DNA of 64,000 bases. It comes from Fasciolopsis buskii. Its lineage: Eukaryota > Platyhelminthes > Trematoda > Plagiorchiida > Fasciolidae. Both the position numbers and the translations under genes were made by a program. The number at the start of each line of letters is the position of its first letter. Position 1 is the first letter of the stretch. The notes beneath the pieces are model-generated. The model did no database searches and had not been told where the DNA came from. It saw only the letters and a list, made by a program, of their open reading frames with translations. The stretch lies in assembly GCA_008360955.1 (NCBI GenBank), contig LUCM01006116.1, positions 222,031-286,030 on the forward strand, given 5' to 3'. Shown one piece after another: positions 9,870 to 21,899 of the stretch.

Positions 9870-11592
9870 ATTTGAGAGAATCAATGCTAATACTAGTTTT
9901 CAGATCGTGCGTATGTACGCAGTCATCAGACCTACTGATGGTCATGATTTACGTGTTTCTTTAATTATTGGTCGGCTGATTGGCAGTGAACGTTGTTCCG
10001 GTCGACTGCCAGGTGTGGTATAGAACATCACTCAGATGCACCCAGGCCGAACAAGAACACAAAGCCTGAATTTTTGAATCGAATCAGGTTTTTCAGTAGC
10101 CTAGACGAAACTAAGTGAAAATTTCCTGTTCGGATAGGAAAAAACAGAGAGAGATTTTCGTTTTCATGGAGGAATATCAATTAGGCTCTCAGAAGAACAC
10201 TCTCGGCAGAAGCGAATGATTTGACTATGCCCACTGGAAGCAAAATAACATGTCAAGTACAGCTTAGGAGAAAATTGTCAAATGTTTAATTGCCCACTCT
10301 CTCTGGAATCCCACTCCTGCATCGTTTGAATTTCCAGATTGTTCTGAATCTAGCACTTGATTGCTGCAAATTATTTCACTGCTCATTTAAGACAGTTGAA
10401 GTCATCCTAAGTAGACTCAAAGATTGAGTTGTTAGTTGAACTATATCGATTTACACGCCCAGATTTTGGTAGTAAGATATCCAACCGTTTGAGGAAGAAA
10501 TATATCACCCCAACATCCTGTCGCCACTCCTGAAGATCATGTCACCGTAACATGTTTGGTTTAGCTTCATGATAGAAAGTTTCTGTTTCAGGAAGGCTTC
10601 AACTAAGCTATGTTGCTCGAAAATTCACAGTAAGGCTTCATTTCAAGACGTGTTTTCCAAATCAAAAATGCCTGCACGCACATTTCGTGCGTGACAGCAT
10701 TATCACCTTCTACCAGAAATGTTAGGTGGCCTTTTAGGTGTAATTATGAAAGGAATATGTGCGATTGGCTTTCATATCTAATTATGGAAGAAACGATAAA
10801 AATATTTGTGCACAACCGAATTGATTCAGAAAATCCCGTCAATCGCGATTGGAATTCTCTGGTGGTGATTTTCGCTGTTTTCCACATCTAACTACTTCCG
10901 TGTTTGACAGTAGACAAATTGAACTTAAATCAATATATTCTAGGAGTGATCTGATTTAATGCGCGGCCGTATAATCCTCGCCCACAGAATTTGCCACAAA
11001 TCAATTTACCAGTGAATACACATCAGCATGCAGCTAGCTCCCTGGGAGTTTGAAAATATTCCACTCTAGAAGGCAACTATATTTCATTGGGTGTCAACAT
11101 AGTTTTGTTAGAACTAATTTCTCAGGAGTATTTCACTGATGAATCGAGGAATATACACGCGGTGCTATACAATCTCCATTACCACTTAAATTCAGGTGAT
11201 CGTTAATTAGTTCATAGTTGCTTTGTCAAAAACAAAAAAGTTTTTTTAATTTGTTTCTTTGCCGAAGAATAACGAGCGCACCGTTAGATGTCGTTGAGTC
11301 TTTTGTCGAAAAAGCCGATCGTAAATTCCGTTATCTTGGGCAGAGTACGTCTTCTCAAATCCCTTTACCTCAACCCTGAATCCGACTAGGTTTTTCAAAA
11401 TTCGCGGAAGTGGTGAAGACATAAATCGACGATAATTGAACCTTGACTAGAAAAAAAGACCTCACTGATCAGGGATTACACAGGCGGGGTCCCCAGATCA
11501 CAGCATTCCGTTATTATTCTGGCATTTTTCACTTCTGATCTTAAGGCTATAGGCACTTGACCTAAGTGATGATAAAGTAGTTTTTGAGATCA
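9870..11592. other. No gene recognised
   Basis: AT-rich sequence with only short frames and no convincing splice-bounded exon or repeat. Confidence 0.4.
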
Positions 11593-11752
11593 TTATAGGT
11601 GACAGCGACTAGCTAAAAGTGAATAGTATCTTGATTCTTGTGTTTCCCGTCCTGGTAGATAGAATCGTGTTATCAAAGACCACCGTCTTATGGGAATCGT
11701 CTTTGAGCATTTAAGTTTACTTGGGAAAGTAATCCAATCCTCCTGAATCCGG

Positions 11753-11849
11753 TTATTGTGTATTTGTGAATCGCCATGGTAACCTCTTGTCAGTGGGACG
11801 ACATTTCCCAATGGGAATGGCACAAGCGTCCTCCAAGGGAAAAGGAGAA
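11753..11849 (-). CDS. Possible terminal exon of a minus-strand gene
   Basis: Opens after the acceptor ctgattgcag with one base completing a codon, then 31 codons to TAA at 11753-11755. Peptide reads SPFPLEDACAIPIGKC and ends WRFTNTQ. In phase with the donor of the exon at 11921-11998. A longer overlapping frame on this strand (to 11593) is an alternative. No family recognised. Confidence 0.33.
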
Positions 11850-11920
11850 CTGCAATCAGACCTTCAGGCAAACAGCCCCGAAAAAGTCTGTTTGGAACTT
11901 AGATTATCGTCAACACATAC

Positions 11921-11998
11921 CTTACGGTGACATGAGATTGCGGGGGTTCACGTGATGAGAGTGGAAAGTCATGTGACACACTTGGCATTTTTGTGTTA
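11921..11998 (-). CDS. Possible exon of a minus-strand gene
   Basis: Minus-strand exon with acceptor gaaattcag and donor GTATGT, encoding MPSVSHDFPLSSREP then PQSHVTV, with two bases left over that fit the exon at 11849. An alternative frame reads CQVCHMTFHSHHV, zinc-finger-like in spacing, but it hits a stop before the donor. Confidence 0.3.
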
Positions 11999-13613
11999 CT
12001 GAATTTCGCCGCCGCCCGAGAGGTTTAGCAGAGGCAATGAATAAAAACGTGTTTTTAAGGTAGTGGAATTTATGCACCAAAATCGTGTAAAACTCCACCA
12101 GATATTCGGCATTTTCTGCACCTTTTACCGCGACAGCAAGTTATACAGGGCTTTATTAACACTGGAAAATAAACTTTTAACAACAGCACAGAAAATCGTG
12201 TATGTGAAAACCGATTATTGTTTACAGAAACTACACGGCCATTCCATATCTTCAACAATTGGTACGAAATCACGGATCGGGTGAATGGAGCACAGAATAC
12301 TCATTCAGTGATTGCAATGTACCTTAATGCAAACAAATCTTGCTACTATCCCCAAATATCTATTTTGGTTAAGTAGTGATAATATGAAAGACAGGAGTTT
12401 AGTGTTACGTTCGAGAATTTCACGTGAAGGACCAGTGTCATCTGAAACACGTTGCTCTTATGCCGAATAACATCTATAGCGGTGCACGCAGCAGTTCATT
12501 TTTGCCCGACATTATCGTATGAAACTGTGGGAATAAGCATGAAAGTATGACCCATTTAGGAACGCAATTCGTATGCGCAATGCTTACCTTAAAGTACAAA
12601 ATTAGTGGTTATGTCATCGCTAGAAAGGTTTGTTACGAACAACTTTAGATTAAGCACAATGATATCCATGAAAATCATCCATGCAGATTATTGAGAATTC
12701 AAATTCAGTAATTTTTTCTATGGTATTCCCTTAAAATCGCTCCATTTACTATAGAAAGATATTCGCGTGAACAAAAAACCCAATACTAAAATGTCATCAT
12801 TCCTTGGTTGTGTTTAATTTAGTTTACTAATGGATCAAAATTTGCACCACACAGTCGGTCGACGAGATTGTTGCCCTCAGACAAACGATTACAAAAGCTA
12901 ACAGAATTACTCGCCTCTACTTTCAAGCTTTCGGATTTCGTACGGATAACGGTCCAAATATGATACCTACTGATAGTATGTTTCTATGCCAGAGGACATT
13001 GCCTAACGCCGCTCTCGCTCATTAGCGTCCTTCAATGGAAGATCTATCTGATGCTTATTACCTGGTATGACATAAGGAGTGGATATCAGTCAGTGGTGAC
13101 GGACGAATTCCGCCGTGCAGTTATAATGCAGCCGTGAATATAAGAGAAAGCTGTTTGTTTGAGCATGTACCCAAACTACAACGCCACCGTCAATAGTTCA
13201 TAACTTACGGGGTGAGAGGTACCAGTCTGGCCGTCGTCATTCAGCCTCTTCTCTTGGGTTATCCTCGCTACTACATTGTTTCCCGTCCTTGTGGGGCTCA
13301 TGTCAAGCAGGTGCAACAACCAGTCCTTTCTACCTTTCGGGGCTTAGAAACTGTTGGCTAATTTCAGCTGTACGTACAACCCAAAACGAAATCCATCCTG
13401 ATTCGTTACATAGCTGGACTGATGGGTTAGATAATGAGAGTTCACCGTTTCTCATTGTGAAGTTGCTGCTGCCGACCTGGGATGGGGTTTTACCAAAAGT
13501 TGACATCTCGATCGTTCGTCATTTGAAAATTCGTTCATTGTAGAGAAGTCGGTGACTAATGAAATTCAGATTGCGGAAAGATGGCTAACGAACCCAAGTG
13601 TTCTTTATTTTAG

Positions 13614-13804
13614 CTGTCTTCTTTTTGATAATGTGTCAGTCCAAAGACGAGCTAATGCGGTTAGCCTTAAGCCTAGAATATTCGATTCGATACCTGTCGC
13701 TACATAATCTCTTCTGCGGCTCAGAACTCTTCAGAAAGTTCAGCTTCATCATTAAGAATCGTCCAGCCGAAAGAAAACAGATCGCTAATAGATTCGAAGG
13801 CTAA
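13614..13804 (+). CDS. Possible exon, unidentified protein
   Basis: Acceptor ttctttattttag. In one frame 62 codons are open to TAA at 13802-13804, including QSKDELMRLALSLEYSIRYL and a basic tail RPAERKQIANRFEG. Another frame is open for about 30 codons. No clear donor. Product unknown. Confidence 0.28.
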
Positions 13805-14100
13805 AAACATGAGCTTAGGCTAGAATTGTGAACTATGACAAAAAGCGATGGGAACCACTGCAGATTTACCACGTCTTAAGTCTTTAAATAGCAAATGTCA
13901 CTAGCAGAAAACTTACGTCGACGTATTGGCCTAATCTGATCCGAACAATACATCAGCGACAATGGCTTAGTGAATTTTTGTAAGGGTACGTTGGTTGAAA
14001 TACGCTTCCGGCCACGCGTCACGTCAGACGATTTCCTAAGCTATGACGGCTGAAACATGGTTTTTTGGATGGCATTTTTAATGATTGCTGCTTTGCACAG

Positions 14101-14217
14101 GTGGGACCTGGGAATGAAGAACAGAACTCAATACAATTAAAACTGATTCCTTTATTTGGGCCCACTGGTTGCTCACACATAGTGATCCCCATTGAGTCTG
14201 GCGTTACAATATTGTAA
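14101..14217 (+). CDS. Probable terminal exon, unidentified protein
   Basis: Strong acceptor with pyrimidine tract (ttgctgctttgcacag) followed in phase 0 by 38 codons and TAA at 14215-14217. The other two frames close within about 40 bases. Peptide begins VGPGNEEQNSIQLKLIPLFG and ends IPIESGVTIL. A possible AATAAA lies at 14435-14440. The matching upstream exon was not identified; the 13614 frame has its own stop. Confidence 0.4.
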   Translation: MGPGNEEQNSIQLKLIPLFGPTGCSHIVIPIESGVTIL

Positions 14218-14556
14218 TACAAACGTTAACCCTTATCGCCAAAATTCGTAACTTCCAAGCTGTAGTGATCTCTGTGTAAGTATGCATCACCACTACCTGA
14301 GGTGTGAGGGTTAGAACAGTTACCATTCACTATGGACACCACTTGTTCGTTGTTAACTTTAGTTGTATATTTTTTAGAACTAAGCTGATGGAATAACCAT
14401 TAGATTTCAAATTCTTATTCATGGCTGTTGTGCAAATAAATTTCACATGACCCATCCAACAGACTTCGCTTAAGGAGAGATTATACGTGACACAATTTTT
14501 TCGTCTGAACACTAGGTCAGCTGATACTCCAAGCTAATCTTAAAATCCAATTTTAG

Positions 14557-14802
14557 CTTTCCATGTACACTCATTTAGGTGTGGTAATTTTTCTAAACGA
14601 ACCGCTGATCATGGAGGTCCTAAGCAGAAAGTTATGCGATCAAAAACTTCAGATTCATAGTCGGCAAACCTGTCAAATGGTCCATGAAAGACTTCGAAAC
14701 TACAATAGCATTTTTTTATATCAGCTTCCACCTTCGGGCGCAGTCGTGCGAATTCTCCATCTCATATACAGGCACACAGGCAGAGTGACTTTGTTTAATT
14801 AA
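14557..14802 (+). CDS. Possible terminal exon, unidentified protein
   Basis: Acceptor ccaattttag then a phase-0 frame of 82 codons including the stop at 14800-14802. Peptide contains VVIFLNEPLIMEVLSRKL and later LPPSGAVVRILHLIY. Balanced amphipathic composition unlike the neighbouring noise. No domain recognised. Could alternatively be a chance frame. Confidence 0.33.
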   Translation, partial: LSMYTHLGVVIFLNEPLIMEVLSRKLCDQKLQIHSRQTCQMVHERLRNYNSIFLYQLPPSGAVVRILHLIYRHTGRVTLFN

Positions 14803-15611
14803 TCCTCCAATTGAATAGGCTACATGTTATCTCGTGACGGTATCACGCGTGGATTAGTGGATGCTGTACTGACTGCTTGTTTTTCTGTGCTCTGCTGGCC
14901 ATATTACAATGGCCTCCTCGCATGCATACGGTGATTGTTCAATCGCAGCTCGAGTGGTCTGTAGGATTCACGAATAGTTCGACCAGCGTCTGGTATTCTT
15001 TTGCTACGCCCTTCCGGAGATATAGGTCATCTCAGGAGCCAAGTCTAGATCGATCAGACGATTGACACGAAATTCTGGACGCATTTTGAGCATTGTAACC
15101 ACTTTTGGTAACCAGATGAACTGGGTGGGGTGAGTGATCGTGAAAATCGCGCCAATTTGGTCCATCTCAAGGCCATTTAGGTCGTAGTGGAGAAATGCAT
15201 TGATCTTTTGTAGCTCAGCTGACAAGCAGACTCACATGTCACATTACAGGATTAGAATAAAATCTGGTATTGTTAAGCGGTTTAAATGAATATGATTTCT
15301 CGTGAGGCGTTTCCTGACCTAAGCAATAAATTGTGATTAAGTATCCGAGCAGCTCACTTTCATTCCGATCTACCCTCGAAATTTTGTGACAGTCCAAAGA
15401 TAGCTAATATCAGTTTCATCATTCGATCCGCAGTATTGACGTCGACCATATGAGTAGTGCTGAATTTTTAGCACCAATTTCGGACTGTTTTTATGGAAAT
15501 TGTTTAATAGAGCTGGCCGATTTAGCAATCATAAAGTCATGTCGAAACAATAAGTCCAAGCAAAATGCAAGTCATTCAAAGTTATTTAAAACGCTTAGCT
15601 CACCAATAAGA

Positions 15612-15845
15612 AAACTTAGAAATAATGTATCGTTGCTTCATCCTTGTTAGGGTTGGTGTTAAACTATGTGATGCAGTTCAGCAAGAGGTTTGCATCCTGC
15701 CCAACGAGCCGAACGGCCAGGACATTCGACTCAAACTCATGCGTCCAAGATTCGAGTTCCAGTTCGGACGTGGTGGTTATGCTCTACAGATAATTTCTAA
15801 CAAGGATAATGCAACGGTAAAATACTTCACATTTTTAATTGCAAA
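15612..15845 (+). repeat. Dispersed repeat with inverted arms
   Basis: Left end (tatcgttgcttcatccttgttagg) and right end (ctaacaaggataatgcaacggta) are approximate reverse complements. The interior contains gagttccagttcggacgtggtggttatgc, matching the copies at 9668 and 24810. The 74-codon frame here is therefore repeat, not gene. Confidence 0.55.
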
Positions 15846-15849
15846 GTGA

Positions 15850-18020
15850 ACGCCGATACCGGTTGATGAATAATTTTGTGTACTCTTTAGTACCGCAATA
15901 CTGACGTTTAAAAAGCAAATAGGTTAGTTAGTTTAATTTGCCCACGGAACGACTGACTAACCAAGATCAACAGCCCTCCTATCACTGTAAACTGCTGAAG
16001 TACTGAATAGTTGCCACGCCGTCCACGTTGCGGGAGCGTTAGCAGCAGTTTATCCATCCTCGAGCTCCACCTGGCTATAGGGAATGATTATGAATTTTTG
16101 AACTTTACCATGATCAACACAAAACTCCAGTCGAAATCATCGTTTTTTTTGTTAAAGCTGACAGCAGGTAGAACAGAACAAAAACAGTGCAGGGAATCGA
16201 TTTATCACAATGACAAGTTCAGTTCTAATGCATGCCCTAGTACATAATGAGCGCACGTGACTAGTCAGTTAAGGACCAATCCAAACATAGTACTGATTAG
16301 TGCTGATCATTAACCACAGGTCTAATGCAAAACGATGGTAACAGAGGACCAGAAGACAATAAAATAGAGAAGTCATACAGATACATATAAAAACACTAAC
16401 TACAAAATAGGTCAAACATAGAGTGAATTCACGAGACCAAATGGTAATTTCATTTCATGTAGAATTCAGGAGATATAAAAGATTAGGCGGATTTATGTAA
16501 GTGGATATGTGAAATGGAATAGAGTGAAATGTGTGGTCGGTAGATTCATGGGATTTGCTTGCAAGCAAACCGTGCAGTGCTGTTCCCGGGGGAATTTCAC
16601 ATGTGAAATTTTGTGGGCGTCAACATGTCCGTCACAAGCGATTCCCGTCAGAACAAACTAAGGAATCTGGAATGCATAGTTCACCATATTGTAGTCCTGT
16701 CTCAGCAGCTCAAATTTCGCCCTCCGCATAGTCGAGAAAAGCGTAGGAGAGTAGAGAAGAAGCAGTAGAAAATATAAGTGGATGTTACGGATTGTTTAGA
16801 GTCACACTAGAGCAATTTTATTATATCTGAGGAATTTATAGCTTGTGGAAAACAGTCTGAATGTATGAAGATCACCGAAGTTTACTTTCTGTAGTAAGGC
16901 CTAGGCAATTCGCATGATTGACTAAGATCCTTATTTTTTCTTCAAGGTTTACATTGGGTCAATGGCTACCGGGAAATTACATTTATAGCATTTGTCAAGA
17001 TTAAGACTAATATCTACCAATGCCGAGTGCGTCGTTGTGAAAAGTCTCTTATGGTATGACACAGCTTCTGGTTGATTCGGAGCGAAGACGAAGTCAGGAA
17101 CATCATTTTATTTGAAAAGATTCACCGAGTGAAAGGATTGGTAGTCATACGGGGAAAGGGAAGGCTACCTCTAATTACGACGAAACTATTTGTTGACCCC
17201 GTTGACTGTCTTTTTCCCCTGCTAGGCAAGCCAGCATCTTTGGACAAGATGGTATGTCAAATACCGAGGATCTTAAGGGATGGGCAAGCCTTACCGTTGT
17301 TGTGTTTGCATTTAAAGCAGGCAGAAAGTGACACCATTGTTTGTTTAAACCATTTGGCACTCATACAAAAACTGCAACAAAGTAAATAGGCAGAAAAATG
17401 CAGAGAGCTACTAGACTTACTCGAGATAGTCAAAACTGTCAACAATCAATGTACAAATGCATCAGGTTGACTGACTGATCGGATTCCAGTGGTGTGAGTT
17501 CATGTACACCAGTAGCATCAATTCATGCGGGGAGGGTAATCACCAGGTTCGAACAGGTGGACAATCCGATTGACTAAGACAAACCGGCCCGTACGCGGTC
17601 CGATGACTGGATTCAGTCAGCTTCTTTCACACTAACACTACACAACAAAGCGTTGGGAGTCTCTTCAGGCTTTCTTTGTGCATTCCAAAGCACACTGACG
17701 TTCTGTGAATGCACACACTAGCTATGGATAGTGCTCTGCAGTCAGACGAAGCAACTCAGAAAGTTTCACGCGGAGACTGACAACCCCTCATTTCTGTCGC
17801 ATTATTTTCTGACCGGAGCAAGTGGGTTTGTTCTGTAAAAACCACGATTTTTGTGTCCTGAATATGTCTAAATTCCCGGGCATTTTTTGTCATCTGAAAG
17901 CAATAAATGGAGCTCCTTTTGCAAACGATTCAAGAAAACGTAGCTGGTCAACCGCAGCTGAAGAACTGGACAAAGTGAAATAGATAAATATCGCTTTAAA
18001 AAATTCTCATTATCAGTTGA
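15850..18020. other. No gene recognised
   Basis: Contains a 105-codon plus frame at 17072-17389 without good splice sites, and a region near 17520-17600 with ggttcgaac, possibly a degraded tRNA-like repeat. No supported gene. Confidence 0.4.
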
Positions 18021-18026
18021 CTTTAG

Positions 18027-18268
18027 TATGCCAGTAAATCAGGCTGGTCTTCATGTGACAATATTTTCAGGAAATAGTAGTAGGGCTCCTTGCAGGAATA
18101 AAACTCACAATGCGATAGACAGCGCTAACTTGGTATCTGAATCTCACAATTGTTTAGTGACCATCCATTTGTCCTTTGGTCATGATTCACCGTCTTTCAG
18201 TTTTGATGCGAAATCATTTTTGTGTCGCTGCAAGCGTGCCGGATTGGAAGCATCGAAATGTTCACAGG
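18027..18268 (+). CDS. Possible exon, cysteine-containing unidentified protein
   Basis: Acceptor atcagttgactttag and donor GTAATG at 18269. The frame starts with ATG one base after the acceptor and stays open for 80 codons. Its C-terminal part has closely spaced cysteines (SFLCRCKRAGLEASKC), suggesting an extracellular or disulfide-rich segment. One base left over at the donor. An internal acceptor (atattttcag) could shorten it. No family recognised. Confidence 0.35.
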
Positions 18269-18960
18269 GTAATGAATGTTTAGAAGTATGAATTTTTGTA
18301 CATATCAGTTTTACAGAGCCTCGTACACAAATAGTAAAGTTTGGTTGTCACGTGCTGCGTTTGTGACAGTCGAATAAATACTTTGAGAACGATTTTTGTG
18401 GTTACCGGAACGTTGACTATTTGCTATCTCCACCTACAAAAATGTGAGTTGTCAAAAGAATTTTCCGAACTCTCTTGCTAACCCGCTGGAAGAGATGTCC
18501 GGCAAAAAATTAAACCTCGAGGCTTTTTGCTTCTTCAATCTGATTTGTGTGCTGAGCATACCACAGTCATGCAGTCGACGAAACGAGATCATAATTTGCC
18601 CTTAATCCTTCGAATCTGTACCTCAGCAGATAGCAATATGATGATAATAAGGTGTGCACCGTAAGTCCGCCGTTGCTTCTCATTTGTTCACAATGCTTTG
18701 TAAAAATTCTCCTTACTTTAATTAGTTTTGGACTACTTCATTGCACTTAATTTAACGTGCTCGCGATGGCATAACTAAAGATTCACCATTCTAGGGTAAA
18801 TGACTGTTAAGCACGATCAAGGTACTATGAGTAGTGATAAGTGTATAGTGGGCTACAGCCAACGAATTGTAGATCTTGTCTGGACCAGTGTGAATCTTAA
18901 CCAAAGAATTACGGCTATGAAAAAATAGCTGAAAAATGTATAAAAGTTTCACAACTTCCC

Positions 18961-19120
18961 CGGCCTGCGGTGGCCGAGCGGATAAGGTCCTGACGTTTGG
19001 ACGTGAAGCTCGTGGGTTCGAATCCTCCCACCGCCGATTGAATACCCCACTTGGCAGCCCCCTTCCTAAAAATTGAAGTACATTCTTATATCATTAATAG
19101 AGGAAGTAAAAGATAAAATA
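18961..19120 (+). repeat. tRNA-derived SINE
   Basis: Head 18967-19034 is tRNA-like: 7-bp perfect acceptor pairing (gcggtgg with ccaccgc), A-box-like ggccgagcgg and B-box gggttcgaatcc. The anticodon arm is not normal (acgtttggacgt) and the T stem is mismatched, so it is not a functional tRNA. The tail (cacttggcagccccc, cttcctaaaaattg, then attaatagaggaagtaaaag) is shared with the copy at 39719. Confidence 0.7.
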
Positions 19121-19788
19121 ATAGAGCACAGTTTCCGCTGCTTTTTCTGAATACAGCGGGACTTGATTTTCACTTGTCATATGATTTGAGCGGCCTACCC
19201 TCAGCAATCACATGAGTGGTTTATTATTTCCACGTTGTCGGACGACTGACACCTGGCTGTGAGATATCATTTGGTATGCAAGTGGGTCGGCTGGTATCCT
19301 ATCTGTGGCAGATTATTGTGTTTACTATTGAATGAAAGGGGATTTAGACCCGTAATGAAACCCCTTTAGAAATAATTAGCATAAAACAAAAGCTATCTAG
19401 GAGAATATTGGAAAGAACAAAGAAGTAATACTCATGATGCCATTTGTCTACATACTGAAACTAGGTAGAAAATGCTTGGGAAGATGGGTCTAGTGGTACA
19501 AACGTGGCCGAGGTAATGTGTCTTTCAGGGTGCCAGAGTGGGATAAAAGTTACTTGTATGAATCACCAAACGAAACCATTTATCTATCAGGACAAGAACA
19601 CACGTATCTAACACGTGAACTCCGCCATAAGTATGCGCGGTGGGATTGGATATCTTTCTAAGTTGTCCGGGTTTCTAAGCCTAAACCAGTATTTAAGCAT
19701 GTGAAAGATTACCCTGATGGGGAACTTTCAAAATCGTCACAGTTTGTGAAACACTCTAGGCAGATGTTGAGATGAATTGCTAGACACA

Positions 19789-20119
19789 TTAGTCGACCGA
19801 CTCATGGAGTGTGTCAGTAGCAGTCAGTGTTGTAATGAGGGCTACCAAGGTTGTCACCGTGATGGACACCCCACTGATTTCATCATAGCGGACTCTTAAG
19901 GCTGACAACTGGTAGGTCAAAACAACAGCCCAACTGGAAATCGATTTATCAGATACTGGCATTTTTAGTTCAAGTGCATGCCTAGACACTAAATGAGGAC
20001 AGGTGAGCACCAAAAAAGGACCAGTACAAAGACAGTGCCGATCAATGCCGGTCGTTTGCCATGCAGCTACTGTTAAACAAGGGCAACACCGTTTGCTAAA
20101 TGTTTGTGTAATCGTCCTT
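19789..20119 (-). other. Downstream flank of the Ty3/gypsy relic, unassigned
   Basis: A 74-codon minus frame at 19789-20013 follows the RNase H relic on the same strand but shows no integrase zinc finger or catalytic motif that I can recognise. Confidence 0.3.
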
Positions 20120-20430
20120 GCGTTACCTCACTCCAACTAACACATTGTGTATGAAGTCACGAACGATCTGACTGACTTCAATATCCACAGTGATTGTTTT
20201 ATTATCTGGTTTACTTTGTGCATTTCGAAATATCAGGCGTGATTGCGCATCGGCGTGTGCATTTAGTGCAGCACAGTAGTCCAGTGGAAACTGGCATTCA
20301 TGCAACATTTTGTGAAACATTTTAAAAAAAAGTTAATGCTGGACCTTTTTTCTACCTCCCTGCAATCCTTCTCAGCTCTGATTAATGCAGGAGGCACGTG
20401 ACATCGGGAAGTGCATGCGCTAAATTTATA
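20120..20430 (-). mobile_element. Relic of a Ty3/gypsy-type LTR retrotransposon (RNase H end)
   Basis: On the minus strand the translation shows an AEKDCREVEK-like stretch, as in RNase H of Ty3/gypsy elements, then FHKML, and then NAHADAQSRL. The last matches the hallmark N-x-x-ADALSRL tail that closes the RNase H domain of this superfamily. The segment between them that normally carries TDHKPL is missing, so the copy is internally deleted. No LTRs, protease or integrase were recognised nearby. Confidence 0.6.
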
Positions 20431-20542
20431 CCTACTCCAAAATCACTGGCCTCATATCTAACAATCATGATCCACTGAGGATCTTACTGGAAAGAAAACG
20501 CCCTCCTTTGTTATAACACCATAATCACAAAACGCTACACTG

Positions 20543-20700
20543 AACAAGAAGATTGGCTGGTGGTGGTCAAATGGATAACGTCTTCGTCACGGGTTCGAAC
20601 TCGCCCGCCGCCGGTCAACTTCCCCCTCACATAGCCCTCTATTAGTTGCGGCCACTTTCGTTTCATTAATAAAGGAATTAAAAAGACGAGATAAGATATT
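20543..20700 (+). repeat. tRNA-derived SINE, diverged copy
   Basis: Contains ggtggtcaaatggataacg as A-box region, B-box gggttcgaactcg, then ccgccggtcaacttcccc and a tail tttcattaataaaggaatt followed by aaaaagacgagataag. The tail matches the minus copies at 39719 and 44815. Confidence 0.65.
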
Positions 20701-21409
20701 CACTTAGTGATATCGATGGATGAATCCCGTTGGTTGAACTCAAGTATATATTTTTCAGGTGTATTTAAAATGCACATTTTCTGCTTGTCCTACGGCATTG
20801 CAGACAGAGATGTATGATAAAAATTGAACCTTCTCGAAAGCACAATCAACACAGTATCGGTCTGCGAAATTTCCTAAACTTTTTATAGCTAAACAATGAG
20901 AGGTGTTCTCTCATCGCTTTCCGCTCTGGTAAAATGCCACCCTCATAAAGTCGTAGTTATTGAAGTGTCCCCATTTTTGTTGAGACCAGTCTCGTCTACG
21001 TCCTATGGGAATGGATTCATAAGAAGTAGCACTTGATTGATTGTGAGCTGTTACACCTGAATGGGTAAGGCATGTCACCTAGCGGTAGACAATGCAATCG
21101 TCCACTGAGTGTCACGGTGGGCTTGTAAGCGAACTCATTGGGAAAGCAGTTAAATCTCTGAGCTATGGATCATGAAGAGAAAACCACCGATAAGTGAGAA
21201 AGTAAAAATTCCACCGGTGGTTTGACATCTACAATAACACAAATCTCGGTTGCATAGCGTTTTGGCTTTTCGAGTAAACAGTACAAATGTGACTGAGTAC
21301 ATGGACGGTCGTCTCAGTGACAGCAGGAGTCGGCAAATGTCAGCTGAGAGTCGAGCAGGGTTGGGATGAAGTGAATGACGTAACAGTTTTAATAACTGTT
21401 TCAGATCGC

Positions 21410-21583
21410 TTATGTTCCCACAGTAGCAAGTGTGATGTGTAATGGGGCTAAGAATTCTGTCAACAGTTTAGGCAAAGTTGATTTCAAAAATTCCAAATGC
21501 TGGTTAAACTGCTGGACGACACTATGTCCACTGAAGGCGCACAAACTAAGTTGGCGTTGCTTGCATGCATTCCCGTAATTACT
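21410..21583 (+). CDS. Possible terminal exon, unidentified protein
   Basis: Acceptor ttaataactgtttcag followed in phase 0 by 57 open codons, with cysteine/tryptophan-rich end (KCWLNCWTTLCPLKAHK). The other two frames are interrupted early. No family recognised. Confidence 0.25.
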
Positions 21584-21899
21584 CAGAGATTTGACAACCT
21601 GAATAGGCCAGACAATAATGGAATAGTTAAAAGTATTAGGATTGTAATCTTTTCATGGTTGTTGAAGCTCTTTTTTATGGTTGTTCCTCAACAAACCGAA
21701 TGTCAAAAGAATGTTTTGTTTGGCGAATAGGGAGAAATACTTCAAAATCAAGGTTGACCACCTTCTTACGTTTTTGTACGTTCGCCGAAAAAATGGCATC
21801 AGTTGACATAGGAAATTATGTCAACCGATTGTCATGTCAGGAGTTCCCTATTTGCTGATATTGCGTACCTCGGGATGATTTCTTCGCTGCGCTGCCATT

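Noticed and set aside
12588..12680. Minus-strand exon before a GTAAGC site
   Set aside because: The only open frame ends in a stop codon overlapping the donor.
18540..18600. Hammerhead-like motif (gtcgacgaaacgag)
   Set aside because: The GAAA element is present but the CUGANGA box and pairing stems are not.
18967..19034. Functional tRNA gene (Ser/Leu-like)
   Set aside because: Acceptor stem and B-box are good, but the anticodon arm is a palindromic acgt-type stretch without a normal loop, the T stem is mismatched and a SINE tail shared with other copies follows.
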